Origin: Olsenella uli
GTDB taxonomy: Bacteria; Actinomycetota; Coriobacteriia; Coriobacteriales; Atopobiaceae
Assembly: GCF_016900775.1 (NCBI RefSeq)
Contig: NZ_JACJKN010000017.1
Span: forward strand, 1 to 56,287
Length of the DNA: 56,287 bases
Direction of reading: 5' to 3'
Part shown: piece after piece, positions 26,532 through 33,520 of the stretch
Position numbering within the stretch: the first letter of the stretch is position 1
Layout of the letters: each line of letters begins with the position of its first letter
The notes under the pieces: generated by a model
The model's database searches: none
What the model was told of the DNA's origin: nothing
Seen by the model: only the letters and a program-made list of their open reading frames with translations
Translations under genes and position numbers: made by a program

Positions 26532-26561
26532 ATATTAGCAAGGAACGCGGCCGGAGCGCAA
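26532..26561 (-). promoter_or_regulatory. tRNA-Val promoter
   Basis: On the minus strand TTGCGC (26561-26556) and TAATAT (26537-26532) are separated by 18 bases, about 40 bases before the tRNA. The -35 hexamer equals that of tRNA-Gly copy 2. Confidence 0.7.
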
Positions 26562-26643
26562 CCCCCATTTTTGACTTTTTTGCGCCCGGGCCGAATGTTC
26601 TTCTCGCGCCCCGCCCGGACGGCCGCACGAGATGCGAAGAAGC

Positions 26644-28140
26644 CTACTGCTTCGCGGCGGGTCTGCGCTTGATCTTGACGGTGATCTCGGAGCCCGCGCC
26701 CGCGGGAGCGGGCTTCTTGGCGTCGGCCTTCTCGGCGGCGCGGCGGCGCGCGGCGGCCGCCTTGCCCGCGGCGATGCGCGCCTCGATGTCCGAGGCGCCC
26801 GCGCCGGAGGGCCCGCCGGAGACGACGGCCTTCTTGGCGCCCGGCCGCACGGTGACGCCGCCGCGCGCCGCGCGCCCGCCGCCCGCGCCCGGCTTGCCGC
26901 CCATAAACCCGCGGAAGCGCTTCCAGACGCGCGTCCAGCGCCGGTTGATGGACTCGCCGCTCGTGGAGCGCATGCCCATGCACGGCGCGGCGATAAGGAC
27001 CGGAAGCAGGTACTCCACCGCACGCCAGATGACGAAGCCGGCCGTGGTGTGCACCCCGTACATCCCCTGGAAGAGGATGGCAAAGCCCACCTCGGCGCCG
27101 CCCGCGCCGCCCGGCAGCGGCACCGCGTTGATGAGGAGCTCGAGCATGGACCCCGAGGCCAGGCAGATCATGAAGTCCGCCGGCTCGCCGAAGGAGCGCA
27201 GCACGAACCACGGCAGCGCGTACATGCAGCCGAGCTGCAACAGCGTCACGAGCATCGTGAGCAGCATCTCGCGCACGTTTCTGGCCGAGCGCTTGAAGGC
27301 GGCCGAGAACTTGACCACCTGGGTGTTCACGACCTCGTAGTACTCCGCGTACTTCTCGTCCTTGAGCCAGCCGCGGCGGTTGGCAAAGCGCAGCGCCCAG
27401 TTGCCGATGGCCACCACCGGACGGGGGAACAGGCACAGGAAGAGCATGGCGCCCACCTGCACCACCTTGAAGCCAAAGAGAAAGACGCCGATGAGGGTGA
27501 CGTCGCCGAAGGTCTCGTAGAAGTAGGTGCCGCAGAACAGGAGCATGATGGCGGCAAAGACGCCCTCGCCCGCCTCGTAGAGCACGGTGCGCGTGAAGTT
27601 GAGGGCGCTCGCCTCGCCCACGGAGAGGCCGGCGCGCGTGAGGCGGTAGATCTGCGCCGGCGGGGCGCCCGCGCTGTTGGGCGTGAGGCGCATGAAGAAG
27701 ACGCCCGAGGCCTCGACGCTCATGAGGTCGCGGATGCCCACGGGGTTGTCCGGGTCGGCGATGATGGAGAGGACGTAGGCGAGCACGCCGAAGACGTAGT
27801 AGAACATGAAGCAGACCACGCCCGCCACGACCCAGGCGAGGTCCACGCCCGCAAGCGACGTCACGAACTCGTCGACCTGCCCGCTGAGGACGAGGTAGGC
27901 CGCATAGGCCACGGCAACGAGGCCCAGGAAGACGACCGTCTTTCTGACCTGCCCCAGGGACTGCTTGTCCGCCTCGCGGTCCTCGGCGGCCACGGTGCGG
28001 ACGGCCGAGACCTTCATGGCGACCCGCTTGGCGGCGCCCTTCGCCGCCCTGGGGGCGGGGGCCTGCGCCGATGCCGCCGGGGGCTCCGCCGCAGGGGCGG
28101 ACCCGCGCGCGGTCTCGGCTCTGTTCTGATCTTCTGCCAC
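26644..28140 (-). CDS. LPG_synthase_TM/UPF0104-type membrane protein
   Basis: This 498-residue integral membrane protein has about eight hydrophobic helices flanked by disordered Ala/Pro/Lys-rich ends. The PLPGGAGGAEVGFAILFQGMYG segment (quoted in part: PGGAGGAEVG), RLTPNSAGAPPAQIYR and the long hydrophobic core match the lysylphosphatidylglycerol synthetase transmembrane family (MprF N-terminal flippase, AglD/YbhN-like). No aminoacyl-transferase domain follows, so a lipid flippase or transporter role is inferred rather than lysyl-PG synthesis. The GTG start has GGGGGAG eight bases upstream. A TACACT -10-like hexamer is at 28186-28181. Confidence 0.82.
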   Translation of the reverse strand: MAEDQNRAETARGSAPAAEPPAASAQAPAPRAAKGAAKRVAMKVSAVRTVAAEDREADKQSLGQVRKTVVFLGLVAVAYAAYLVLSGQVDEFVTSLAGVDLAWVVAGVVCFMFYYVFGVLAYVLSIIADPDNPVGIRDLMSVEASGVFFMRLTPNSAGAPPAQIYRLTRAGLSVGEASALNFTRTVLYEAGEGVFAAIMLLFCGTYFYETFGDVTLIGVFLFGFKVVQVGAMLFLCLFPRPVVAIGNWALRFANRRGWLKDEKYAEYYEVVNTQVVKFSAAFKRSARNVREMLLTMLVTLLQLGCMYALPWFVLRSFGEPADFMICLASGSMLELLINAVPLPGGAGGAEVGFAILFQGMYGVHTTAGFVIWRAVEYLLPVLIAAPCMGMRSTSGESINRRWTRVWKRFRGFMGGKPGAGGGRAARGGVTVRPGAKKAVVSGGPSGAGASDIEARIAAGKAAAARRRAAEKADAKKPAPAGAGSEITVKIKRRPAAKQ

Positions 28141-28263
28141 TCGGAAGCTCCCCCTGGGCCGGCGGACGGTTCGTCAGTCTAGTGTAGCGCGGCGGCGAGA
28201 GGCGCGTCCGCTCGCCGGCAGCCGGGCGGCAGACAACAGAGAACGGCTACGCGCGCCGTCGGC

Positions 28264-28743
28264 CTACTCCCCCTCGCGCCAGCCCTTGGCCACGTCCACC
28301 CAGCCGCGCGCGCCCGAGAAGCGCTCGAGCTCGTCCAGCGTGAGCTCGATCGCGGAGTTGGAGCTGCCCGCCGCGGGCCACACGGTCTCGAAGCGCCGGA
28401 GCGACTCGTCGAGAAACACGTCCACCCCCGGCCCCACGCCGAAGGGGCACACGCCACCCACCTCGTGGCCGACGAGCTCGGCCGCCTGGTCGGGCGTGAG
28501 CATCTTGGCCTTGGTGTGGAACGTGGCCTTGAAGGCGGGGTTGTTGACGCGGGCGTCCCCGGCGAAGAGGATGAGTGTGGGGGTCTCCCCCACCATGAAG
28601 CTGAGCGTCTTGGCGATGCGCGCGGGCTCCGTGTCCGCCGCCGCCGCGGCGAGCTCCACGGTGGCGCTCGACGTCTCGAACTCCTGGATGCGCCCCTCGG
28701 CGCCGAACTGCGCGAGGTGCGCGCGGGCCCGCTCTATCGACAT
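28264..28743 (-). CDS. YbaK/EbsC-type aminoacyl-tRNA deacylase
   Basis: This 159-residue protein is a single INS/YbaK domain. It carries the conserved lysine in RIAKTLSFMV, the GDARVNNPAFKA region and VGGVCPFGVGPGVDVFLDESL, near the family's GxxPxG motif. YbaK proteins hydrolyse misacylated Cys-tRNA(Pro), while close relatives edit other tRNAs. The ATG has a modest upstream site. It follows mnmA's 3' hairpin and ends about 120 bases before the flippase-like gene. Confidence 0.88.
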   Translation of the reverse strand: MSIERARAHLAQFGAEGRIQEFETSSATVELAAAAADTEPARIAKTLSFMVGETPTLILFAGDARVNNPAFKATFHTKAKMLTPDQAAELVGHEVGGVCPFGVGPGVDVFLDESLRRFETVWPAAGSSNSAIELTLDELERFSGARGWVDVAKGWREGE

Positions 28744-28762
28744 GGCTCCCCCTCTGGGACAG

Positions 28763-28792
28763 GGGACGGAGCGGTGACAAAGCCTCCGTCCC
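28763..28792. repeat. GGGACGGAG hairpin with GTGACAAAG core
   Basis: GGGACGGAG (28763-28771) and CTCCGTCCC (28784-28792) form a nine-bp stem enclosing CGGTGACAAAGC. It resembles the TGACAAAGG repeat family and overlaps the mnmA stop codon. Confidence 0.7.
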
Positions 28793-29868
28793 TATGTCAC
28801 GATGCCGCCGCCGAGGCAGCGGAGACCATCGTAGAGCACCGCGGACTGGCCGGGGGCCACGCGGCGGACCGGTTCTTCGAAGCGCAACACGGAGCCCGCG
28901 AGCTCCGCCTCGCGCAGCTCGCCCGTGTGGCGCGTGCGCACCAGGTAGCGCCCCGCCGCGGGCGGCTCGCCGGAGATCCAGCGGACGTCGTCGAGCTCGA
29001 CCTCGCGGCAGAAGAGCGCGGGGCTCATCCGGTCCGCCGTCACGTACACCACGTTCTTCTCGACGTCCGTGGAGACCACGTAGCGGGCCGGGCCGCCGCC
29101 GAGGTCGAGCCCGCGCCGCTGCCCCACGGTGAAGAGGAACGCCCCGTCGTGGCGGCCGAGCACGCGCCCGGTCTCCCACTCCACCACGTCCCCGGCGCGC
29201 CGCTCGAGCGCGTCGAGGAGAAACGTCCGGATGCCCACCGGCCCCACGAAGCAGATGCCGTCGGAGTCCGGCTTGTTCTCCACCCCCAGGCCCCGCTCGG
29301 CGCACATGCGGCGCACCGTGGCCTTGTCGCGGACCTCCCCCACCGGCAGGAGCGCGCGGGAGAGCGCCCCCTCGCCCACGCGCCACAGAAAGTACGTCTG
29401 GTCCTTGTGCTCGTCGAGCGCCCGCAGCAGGCACACGCGGCCGCCCTCGCCGCGCTCCACGCGGCCGTAGTGGCCCGTCGCCACGAAGTCCGCCCCCTCG
29501 GCGAGGGCGCGCTCGAGGAAGGTCCCGAACTTGATCGTCTGGTTGCACATTACGTCGGGGTTGGGCGTGCGGCCGTGCGCGTAGGCGTCCACGAGGTAGT
29601 CCACGACGGTGGCCTTGTACTCGGCCTCGCAGTCCCAGACCTCGAGGTCGATCCCCAGCGTCACCGCCACGCGCTCCGCGTCGGCGAGCTCGCTCGCCCA
29701 CGGGCACCTGAAGCCGGGCAGGTCGCGCGACCAGTTGCGCATGTAGACGGCCGTGACGTCATAGCCGGCCTCCACGAGCAGCGCCGCGGCGAGCGCCGAG
29801 TCCACGCCGCCGGAGAGGCCGCAGAAGACGCGCGCGCCGCGGGCGGGCCCCAGGGGAGCGCCCCCCAT
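28792..29868 (-). CDS. mnmA: tRNA-specific 2-thiouridylase MnmA (TrmU)
   Basis: MnmA makes 2-thiouridine at tRNA wobble position 34, using sulfur relayed from a cysteine desulfurase. The 358-residue protein has the PP-loop SGGVDS at about 19-24, RTPNPDVMCNQTIKFG with the first catalytic Cys, KDQTYFLW, DSDGICFVG with the second Cys, and the C-terminal beta-barrel. ATG 29868 shares its A with the stop codon of the upstream cysteine desulfurase, so sulfur donor and user are translationally coupled. Confidence 0.96.
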   Translation of the reverse strand: MGGAPLGPARGARVFCGLSGGVDSALAAALLVEAGYDVTAVYMRNWSRDLPGFRCPWASELADAERVAVTLGIDLEVWDCEAEYKATVVDYLVDAYAHGRTPNPDVMCNQTIKFGTFLERALAEGADFVATGHYGRVERGEGGRVCLLRALDEHKDQTYFLWRVGEGALSRALLPVGEVRDKATVRRMCAERGLGVENKPDSDGICFVGPVGIRTFLLDALERRAGDVVEWETGRVLGRHDGAFLFTVGQRRGLDLGGGPARYVVSTDVEKNVVYVTADRMSPALFCREVELDDVRWISGEPPAAGRYLVRTRHTGELREAELAGSVLRFEEPVRRVAPGQSAVLYDGLRCLGGGIVT

Positions 29869-31103
29869 CAGCGCCACCCCGCCACGAGCTCGGCCGCTCG
29901 GGCGGCCTGGGAGGCGTCGTCGAGCCCGAGGCGGGCCATCTCGGAGCGCACCGCGCGCTCGATGGCGAGCACGGCGTAGTCGACCTCGGCCTCGGTGGTG
30001 GGGCGCCCCAGCGTGAGGCGCAGGCTCCCCTCGGCGAGCGGCCGCGGCATCCCCACGGCCTCGAGCACGTGCGAGACGCGCATGCGGCTCGCGGCGCAGG
30101 CCGAGCCCGTGCCCACCGAGACGCCCTCGCGCTCGAGGGCGATCACGAGGCGGCGCGCCTCGATCCCCGCGAAGGCCACGTGCAGAAGGCCCGGCAGGCG
30201 CCTCTTGGGGTTGCGCGGCCCGGAGACCACCGTCCACGGCAGGCGCTCGAGCAGGCCCGCGCGCAGCCGCTCGCGCAGCCCCGCGAGCCGGCGCGCCTCG
30301 CCCGCCCGGCGCTCGGAGGCGAGCTCCAGGGCGCGCGCGAGGCCCACGACGCCGGCGACGTTCTCCGTGCCGGAGCGCACGCCGCCCTCCTGCCCGCCGC
30401 CGTAGACGAGCGGGCGCAGCCGGACGTCGTCAGAGGCCCAGAGGGCGCCCACCTGCTTGGGGCCGTAGATCTTGGCCGCGGAGAGCGTGAGCAGGTCGAC
30501 GCCGAGCGAGCTCACGTTGACGGAGAGGGCGCCGGCCGCCTGCGAGGCGTCCGTATGCAGGTAGATGGGCGTGCGCTCGCCCGCCTCGAGGCGCCGCGCG
30601 CGCTCGGCGGCCACGGCGCGGGAGATCTCGCGCACGGGCTGCACGCAGCCGAGCTCCCCGTTGGCGAGCTCCACCGAGACGAGCTCGGTCTCCGGGCGGA
30701 TCGCCCGGGCCACGGCGGAGGGGTCCACGAGGCCGTCGCGCCCCACGCGCACGGTACGCCGGGCGTGGGTCCCGGCGCAGGCGAGCACGCTCTCGTGCTC
30801 GATGGCGTCCACGACCACGTGCCCCTCGACCGCCGCGAAGGCGAGGTTGTTGGCCTCCGTCGCGCCGGCCGTGAAGACGAGGTTGCCCGGGCGCGCCCCG
30901 ATGAGGCGCGCCACGGCGCCGCGGGCGCGCTCGACGTCGTCGCGCACCCCGCGCGCGAGCTCGTAGGGCGCGGACGGGTTGTAGAAGCGCCCCGTGAGGT
31001 AGGGCGTCATCGCCTCGAGCACCTCGGGGTCGAGCGGCGTCGCCGCCGCGTAGTCGAGATAGGCGCCGCCCGCAAGGGCGCCCTCGGTGGGTCCCGGCGT
31101 CAT
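29868..31103 (-). CDS. Cysteine desulfurase (NifS/IscS family)
   Basis: This PLP-dependent enzyme converts cysteine to alanine plus persulfide sulfur. The 411-residue protein has YLDYAAATP, ATEANNLAF, the HTDASQAAGAL segment, the PLP lysine in LSAAKIYGPKQ, GGGQEGGVRSGTEN and the catalytic cysteine loop GTGSACAAS. It overlaps mnmA by one base downstream and the CmpB-type gene upstream by four bases (ATGA), so it probably feeds tRNA thiolation. IscU or NifU is not adjacent, which supports a tRNA-dedicated role. Confidence 0.93.
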   Translation of the reverse strand: MTPGPTEGALAGGAYLDYAAATPLDPEVLEAMTPYLTGRFYNPSAPYELARGVRDDVERARGAVARLIGARPGNLVFTAGATEANNLAFAAVEGHVVVDAIEHESVLACAGTHARRTVRVGRDGLVDPSAVARAIRPETELVSVELANGELGCVQPVREISRAVAAERARRLEAGERTPIYLHTDASQAAGALSVNVSSLGVDLLTLSAAKIYGPKQVGALWASDDVRLRPLVYGGGQEGGVRSGTENVAGVVGLARALELASERRAGEARRLAGLRERLRAGLLERLPWTVVSGPRNPKRRLPGLLHVAFAGIEARRLVIALEREGVSVGTGSACAASRMRVSHVLEAVGMPRPLAEGSLRLTLGRPTTEAEVDYAVLAIERAVRSEMARLGLDDASQAARAAELVAGWR

Positions 31104-32080
31104 CGCGCGCCCCCCTCGTCCTGCGTCATGGTGTTGCCGTCCTCGTCAAGCACGAGGTTGCCGTCCTCGTCCACGAGGTCGCGCTCCCCGCCGATCTTGA
31201 GGTTCTGGAAGCGCGCCGAGATGAACTCGTCCGAGTAGTTCGTGTCCACCCACTGCTCGAAGGCGTTGGCGGGCGGCACGCCGGCGTCGCGCTCCGTCTT
31301 GCGGTCGAAGCACACGAGCGTCATCGCGATGTCCGCCACGAGGTAGACCGCCACGAGCGCGACGAACACCACCTGGCGCCGGGCGACGGGCATGCCGATC
31401 TGGTAGAGCAGGCGCGGCATGACGGCGCGCGACCACACGAGCCCGAGCAGCCCCCACATGGCGACGAAGCGCCACGCCACCCACTGCGTGATGTGGTCGG
31501 GCAGGTGGAGGTAGGTCCAGGACTCCGCGTCGAAGAGCTCGGACATGGCCCAGCCCGTCAGCTGCTCGAGCACCCCTCCCACGAGGGCGGAGACGAGAAA
31601 CACCTGCCAGGCCCGCGCGCCGCGGCGGCGCATCTGGAAGCAGAGCACGGTCAGAAGGACCGCACCCACCCCGTAGAGCGGCGAGAAGGGCCCCCACACG
31701 AGCCCCACGCGGCTCTCCGTGAGGCCGGCCGTGAGGAGCATGAAGACCTCCTCGATGAGAAGCCCCGCCATGCTGCCCACGAAGAAGACGAAGATCACCT
31801 GGTACCAGCCGAGCTGGAGATGGTCGAGGTACTCCTCCACCGCGGCGCCGGAGGCGCGCCAGCGCGCGAAGACGCGGCCGAGCCCATGCTGGCGCGAGGC
31901 CCGGGCGAGCTCGCGCTCGAGCGCGTCCTCGGACTCCTCGAGGGCCTCCTCGGCGAGCTCGACCTCCTCGTCTCCGAGCCTGCGCCCGCGTGAGAGCCAC
32001 TCCCAGAAGTAGACCACCGTGCGCACGAAGCCCTGTGCGACGGCAAACAGGAAGATGAGAAGCGCGATGGTGAAGAGCAT
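31100..32080 (-). CDS. CmpB/PF06541-like ABC permease-family membrane protein
   Basis: This 326-residue protein has an N-terminal membrane helix, a long acidic coiled region (EEVELAEEALEESEDALERE), then about five helices with GSMAGLLIEEVFMLL and WGPFSPLYGVGAV. The GPFxPLYGxGA motif is the hallmark of the putative ABC-transporter CmpB family (DUF1113). No ATPase partner lies nearby, and transport function is unproven. The C-terminus has a degenerate repeat (VDEDGNLVLDEDGN). It is the first gene of the unit with the desulfurase and mnmA. Confidence 0.8.
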   Translation of the reverse strand: MLFTIALLIFLFAVAQGFVRTVVYFWEWLSRGRRLGDEEVELAEEALEESEDALERELARASRQHGLGRVFARWRASGAAVEEYLDHLQLGWYQVIFVFFVGSMAGLLIEEVFMLLTAGLTESRVGLVWGPFSPLYGVGAVLLTVLCFQMRRRGARAWQVFLVSALVGGVLEQLTGWAMSELFDAESWTYLHLPDHITQWVAWRFVAMWGLLGLVWSRAVMPRLLYQIGMPVARRQVVFVALVAVYLVADIAMTLVCFDRKTERDAGVPPANAFEQWVDTNYSDEFISARFQNLKIGGERDLVDEDGNLVLDEDGNTMTQDEGGAR

Positions 32081-32124
32081 GCAAGGGTCCCCTCAGGCTC
32101 AGGCGTCCGAGTGAACAGGATAGC

Positions 32125-32150
32125 AAAAGGGCCGGTCACATGACCGGCCC
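32125..32150 (-). terminator. tRNA-Gly copy 1 terminator
   Basis: GGGCCGGTCA (32129-32138) and TGACCGGCCC (32141-32150) form a perfect ten-bp stem with a two-base loop. On the minus strand it ends in TTTT, 12 bases after the tRNA 3' end. Confidence 0.9.
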
Positions 32151-32161
32151 TCTCAGATTCA

Positions 32162-32237
32162 TGGAGCGGGCTACGGGGTTCGAACCCGCGACCTCCACCT
32201 TGGCAAGGTGGCGCGCTACCAACTGCGCTAAGCCCGC
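32162..32237 (-). tRNA. tRNA-Gly(GCC), copy 1
   Basis: This is a 76-base cloverleaf with encoded CCA: acceptor GCGGGCT/AGCCCGC, anticodon arm CCACC/GGTGG with loop TTGCCAA (anticodon GCC), and T loop TTCGAAC. Its sequence is identical to the copy at 32503-32578. Confidence 0.97.
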
Positions 32238-32250
32238 GACGCAAGGAGTA

Positions 32251-32279
32251 ATGATACGGCTTCGTCCAGAGGATTGCAA
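32251..32279 (-). promoter_or_regulatory. tRNA-Gly copy 1 promoter
   Basis: TTGCAA (32279-32274) and TATCAT (32256-32251) on the minus strand are 17 bases apart and 14 bases before the mature tRNA. Confidence 0.75.
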
Positions 32280-32307
32280 GGACAATCTTGAGAAGTTTTT
32301 CGGCCCC

Positions 32308-32340
32308 CCGTTCTTCTCGCCGCGGTGGCGAGAAGAACGG
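32308..32340. repeat. Perfect 14-bp inverted pair of the TTCTTCTCGCC motif
   Basis: CCGTTCTTCTCGCC (32308-32321) and GGCGAGAAGAACGG (32327-32340) are perfect inverted repeats with a five-base loop. This is the clearest paired instance of the dispersed 12-mer. It sits between the tRNA-Cys terminator and the tRNA-Gly promoter. Confidence 0.92.
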
Positions 32341-32352
32341 GAACTCGCGCAC

Positions 32353-32378
32353 GAAAAAGGGCACCCCGAGGGGTGCCC
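32353..32378 (-). terminator. tRNA-Cys terminator
   Basis: GGGCACCCC and GGGGTGCCC pair (32359-32378) with a minimal loop and are followed on the minus strand by TTTTTCG. Confidence 0.88.
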
Positions 32379-32387
32379 GTCACGTCC

Positions 32388-32461
32388 TGGAGGCGAAGCC
32401 CGGATTCGAACCGGGGGTCAGGGCTTTGCAGGCCCGTGCCTTACCACTTGGCCACTTCGCC
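32388..32461 (-). tRNA. tRNA-Cys(GCA)
   Basis: This is a 74-base cloverleaf with encoded CCA: acceptor GGCGAAG/CTTCGCC, anticodon loop CTGCAAA (anticodon GCA), T arm with TTCGAAT. One C-U mismatch is seen at the top of the anticodon stem. It is the only Cys tRNA in the window. Confidence 0.95.
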
Positions 32462-32466
32462 GTATG

Positions 32467-32491
32467 AAAAAGGCCGATCAAGACCGGCCTT
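32467..32491 (-). terminator. tRNA-Gly copy 2 terminator
   Basis: AAGGCCG and CGGCCTT (32470-32476, 32485-32491) pair and are followed on the minus strand by TTTTTC. The U-run lies almost against the tRNA-Cys 5' end, so tRNA-Cys may depend on read-through. Confidence 0.75.
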
Positions 32492-32502
32492 CTGAGCTCG
32501 CA

Positions 32503-32578
32503 TGGAGCGGGCTACGGGGTTCGAACCCGCGACCTCCACCTTGGCAAGGTGGCGCGCTACCAACTGCGCTAAGCCCGC
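32503..32578 (-). tRNA. tRNA-Gly(GCC), copy 2
   Basis: The sequence is identical over all 76 bases to the copy at 32162-32237. The two flank tRNA-Cys, which points to a local duplication or strong homogenisation. Confidence 0.97.
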
Positions 32579-32591
32579 AAGCGCAGGGATT

Positions 32592-32620
32592 ACTATACGG
32601 TCCCCGGCCCATCGGCGCAA
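32592..32620 (-). promoter_or_regulatory. tRNA-Gly copy 2 promoter
   Basis: TTGCGC (32620-32615) and TATAGT (32597-32592) on the minus strand are 17 bases apart, 14 bases before the tRNA. It probably drives the tRNA-Gly/Cys group. Confidence 0.8.
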
Positions 32621-32681
32621 GGGGTCAGATTGAGAACCGTGGAGAAACTGTGAATGCGGACGTCAGGATGCCCGCGGGGCG

Positions 32682-33449
32682 TCAGCCCGCGAGCGGGGCG
32701 GCGCCGTCGGGCGCGGGCGCGTCGAGCAGCTTGACGAGGCGCACGACGGTCCCCTCCCCCGTCCGCTTGCGCATGATGCTCACCGAGTCGGCGAGCATCC
32801 GCATGAGCCTGATACCGCGCCCGCGCTCGTCCTCGGGGCCCGCCTCGGGCGGCTCGTCGCCCTCCGCGAGCTCGAACCCGCAGCCGCAGTCGCTCACCTC
32901 CACGCACACGCGGTCCGGGTAGGCGGCGACCGTAGCGAGCACCCCGTCGGCGCAGGTGTGGTCGACGGCGTTGCCGAGCGCCTCGCCACAGGCGAGCCCC
33001 ATGTCGAAGAGGGCGTCGCCCGAGAGCGGGAGGCGCGAGAGGAGCTCGCCCAGCCGCTCGCGCGCCGAGGAGAGCTCATCTGCGCCCACGCGGAAGGTCG
33101 TGCGCCACCGCGGCAGGACCGAGGGGTCGAGCGCCGAGACCTCGCGGCGGGCGCCCGCGCGCGAGACGGGCATGTACTCCACGATGCGCATGAGGCTGAG
33201 CGCGCGGTAGAGCTGCGGCGAGACGTTGGAGAGCGAGAGCAGGCCGCCGAGGCGCCGGATGCGCCGCAGCTCGCCCAGGATGAAGCCCATCCCCGCCGAG
33301 TCGACGTAGCTCACGTCCCCCATGTTCATGAAGATGCGCCGCGTGCCCTCCGCGACGAGGGCGTCGAGCCGGCGGCGCGCGGCCGGGACCGACCTCACGT
33401 CGAGATCGCCCTCCACGTTGAAGATGGCTATGTCAACCGGAACGCCCAT
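32682..33449 (-). CDS. Fused anti-sigma antagonist (STAS) and HATPase kinase
   Basis: This 255-residue protein joins two partner-switching halves. Residues 1-105 are a STAS domain like SpoIIAA/RsbV, with VSYVDSAGMGF, where Ser51 aligns with the phosphorylated serine. Residues about 120-245 are a serine-kinase-type HATPase like SpoIIAB/RsbW, with N-box EALGNAVDH, the D-x-G-x-G block VSDCGCGF and GRGIRLMRMLADSV. The kinase normally binds either a sigma factor or a separate antagonist, so a covalent pair could phosphorylate itself in cis. It lies 71 bases after the PP2C phosphatase gene, which would reverse the modification. The target is not encoded nearby. Confidence 0.88.
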   Translation of the reverse strand: MGVPVDIAIFNVEGDLDVRSVPAARRRLDALVAEGTRRIFMNMGDVSYVDSAGMGFILGELRRIRRLGGLLSLSNVSPQLYRALSLMRIVEYMPVSRAGARREVSALDPSVLPRWRTTFRVGADELSSARERLGELLSRLPLSGDALFDMGLACGEALGNAVDHTCADGVLATVAAYPDRVCVEVSDCGCGFELAEGDEPPEAGPEDERGRGIRLMRMLADSVSIMRKRTGEGTVVRLVKLLDAPAPDGAAPLAG

Positions 33450-33520
33450 GACGGGATTATTCCCCGCCAAGGCGCGTCCTAACGCCCCGCCGGCGAGCGC
33501 GCGGGCGCGCGGCGGGCGCG

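Noticed and set aside
26130-26672. Possible 180-codon protein after the LTA synthase-like gene
   Set aside because: It spans palindromic repeats and the complement of tRNA-Val, so it is a chance frame.
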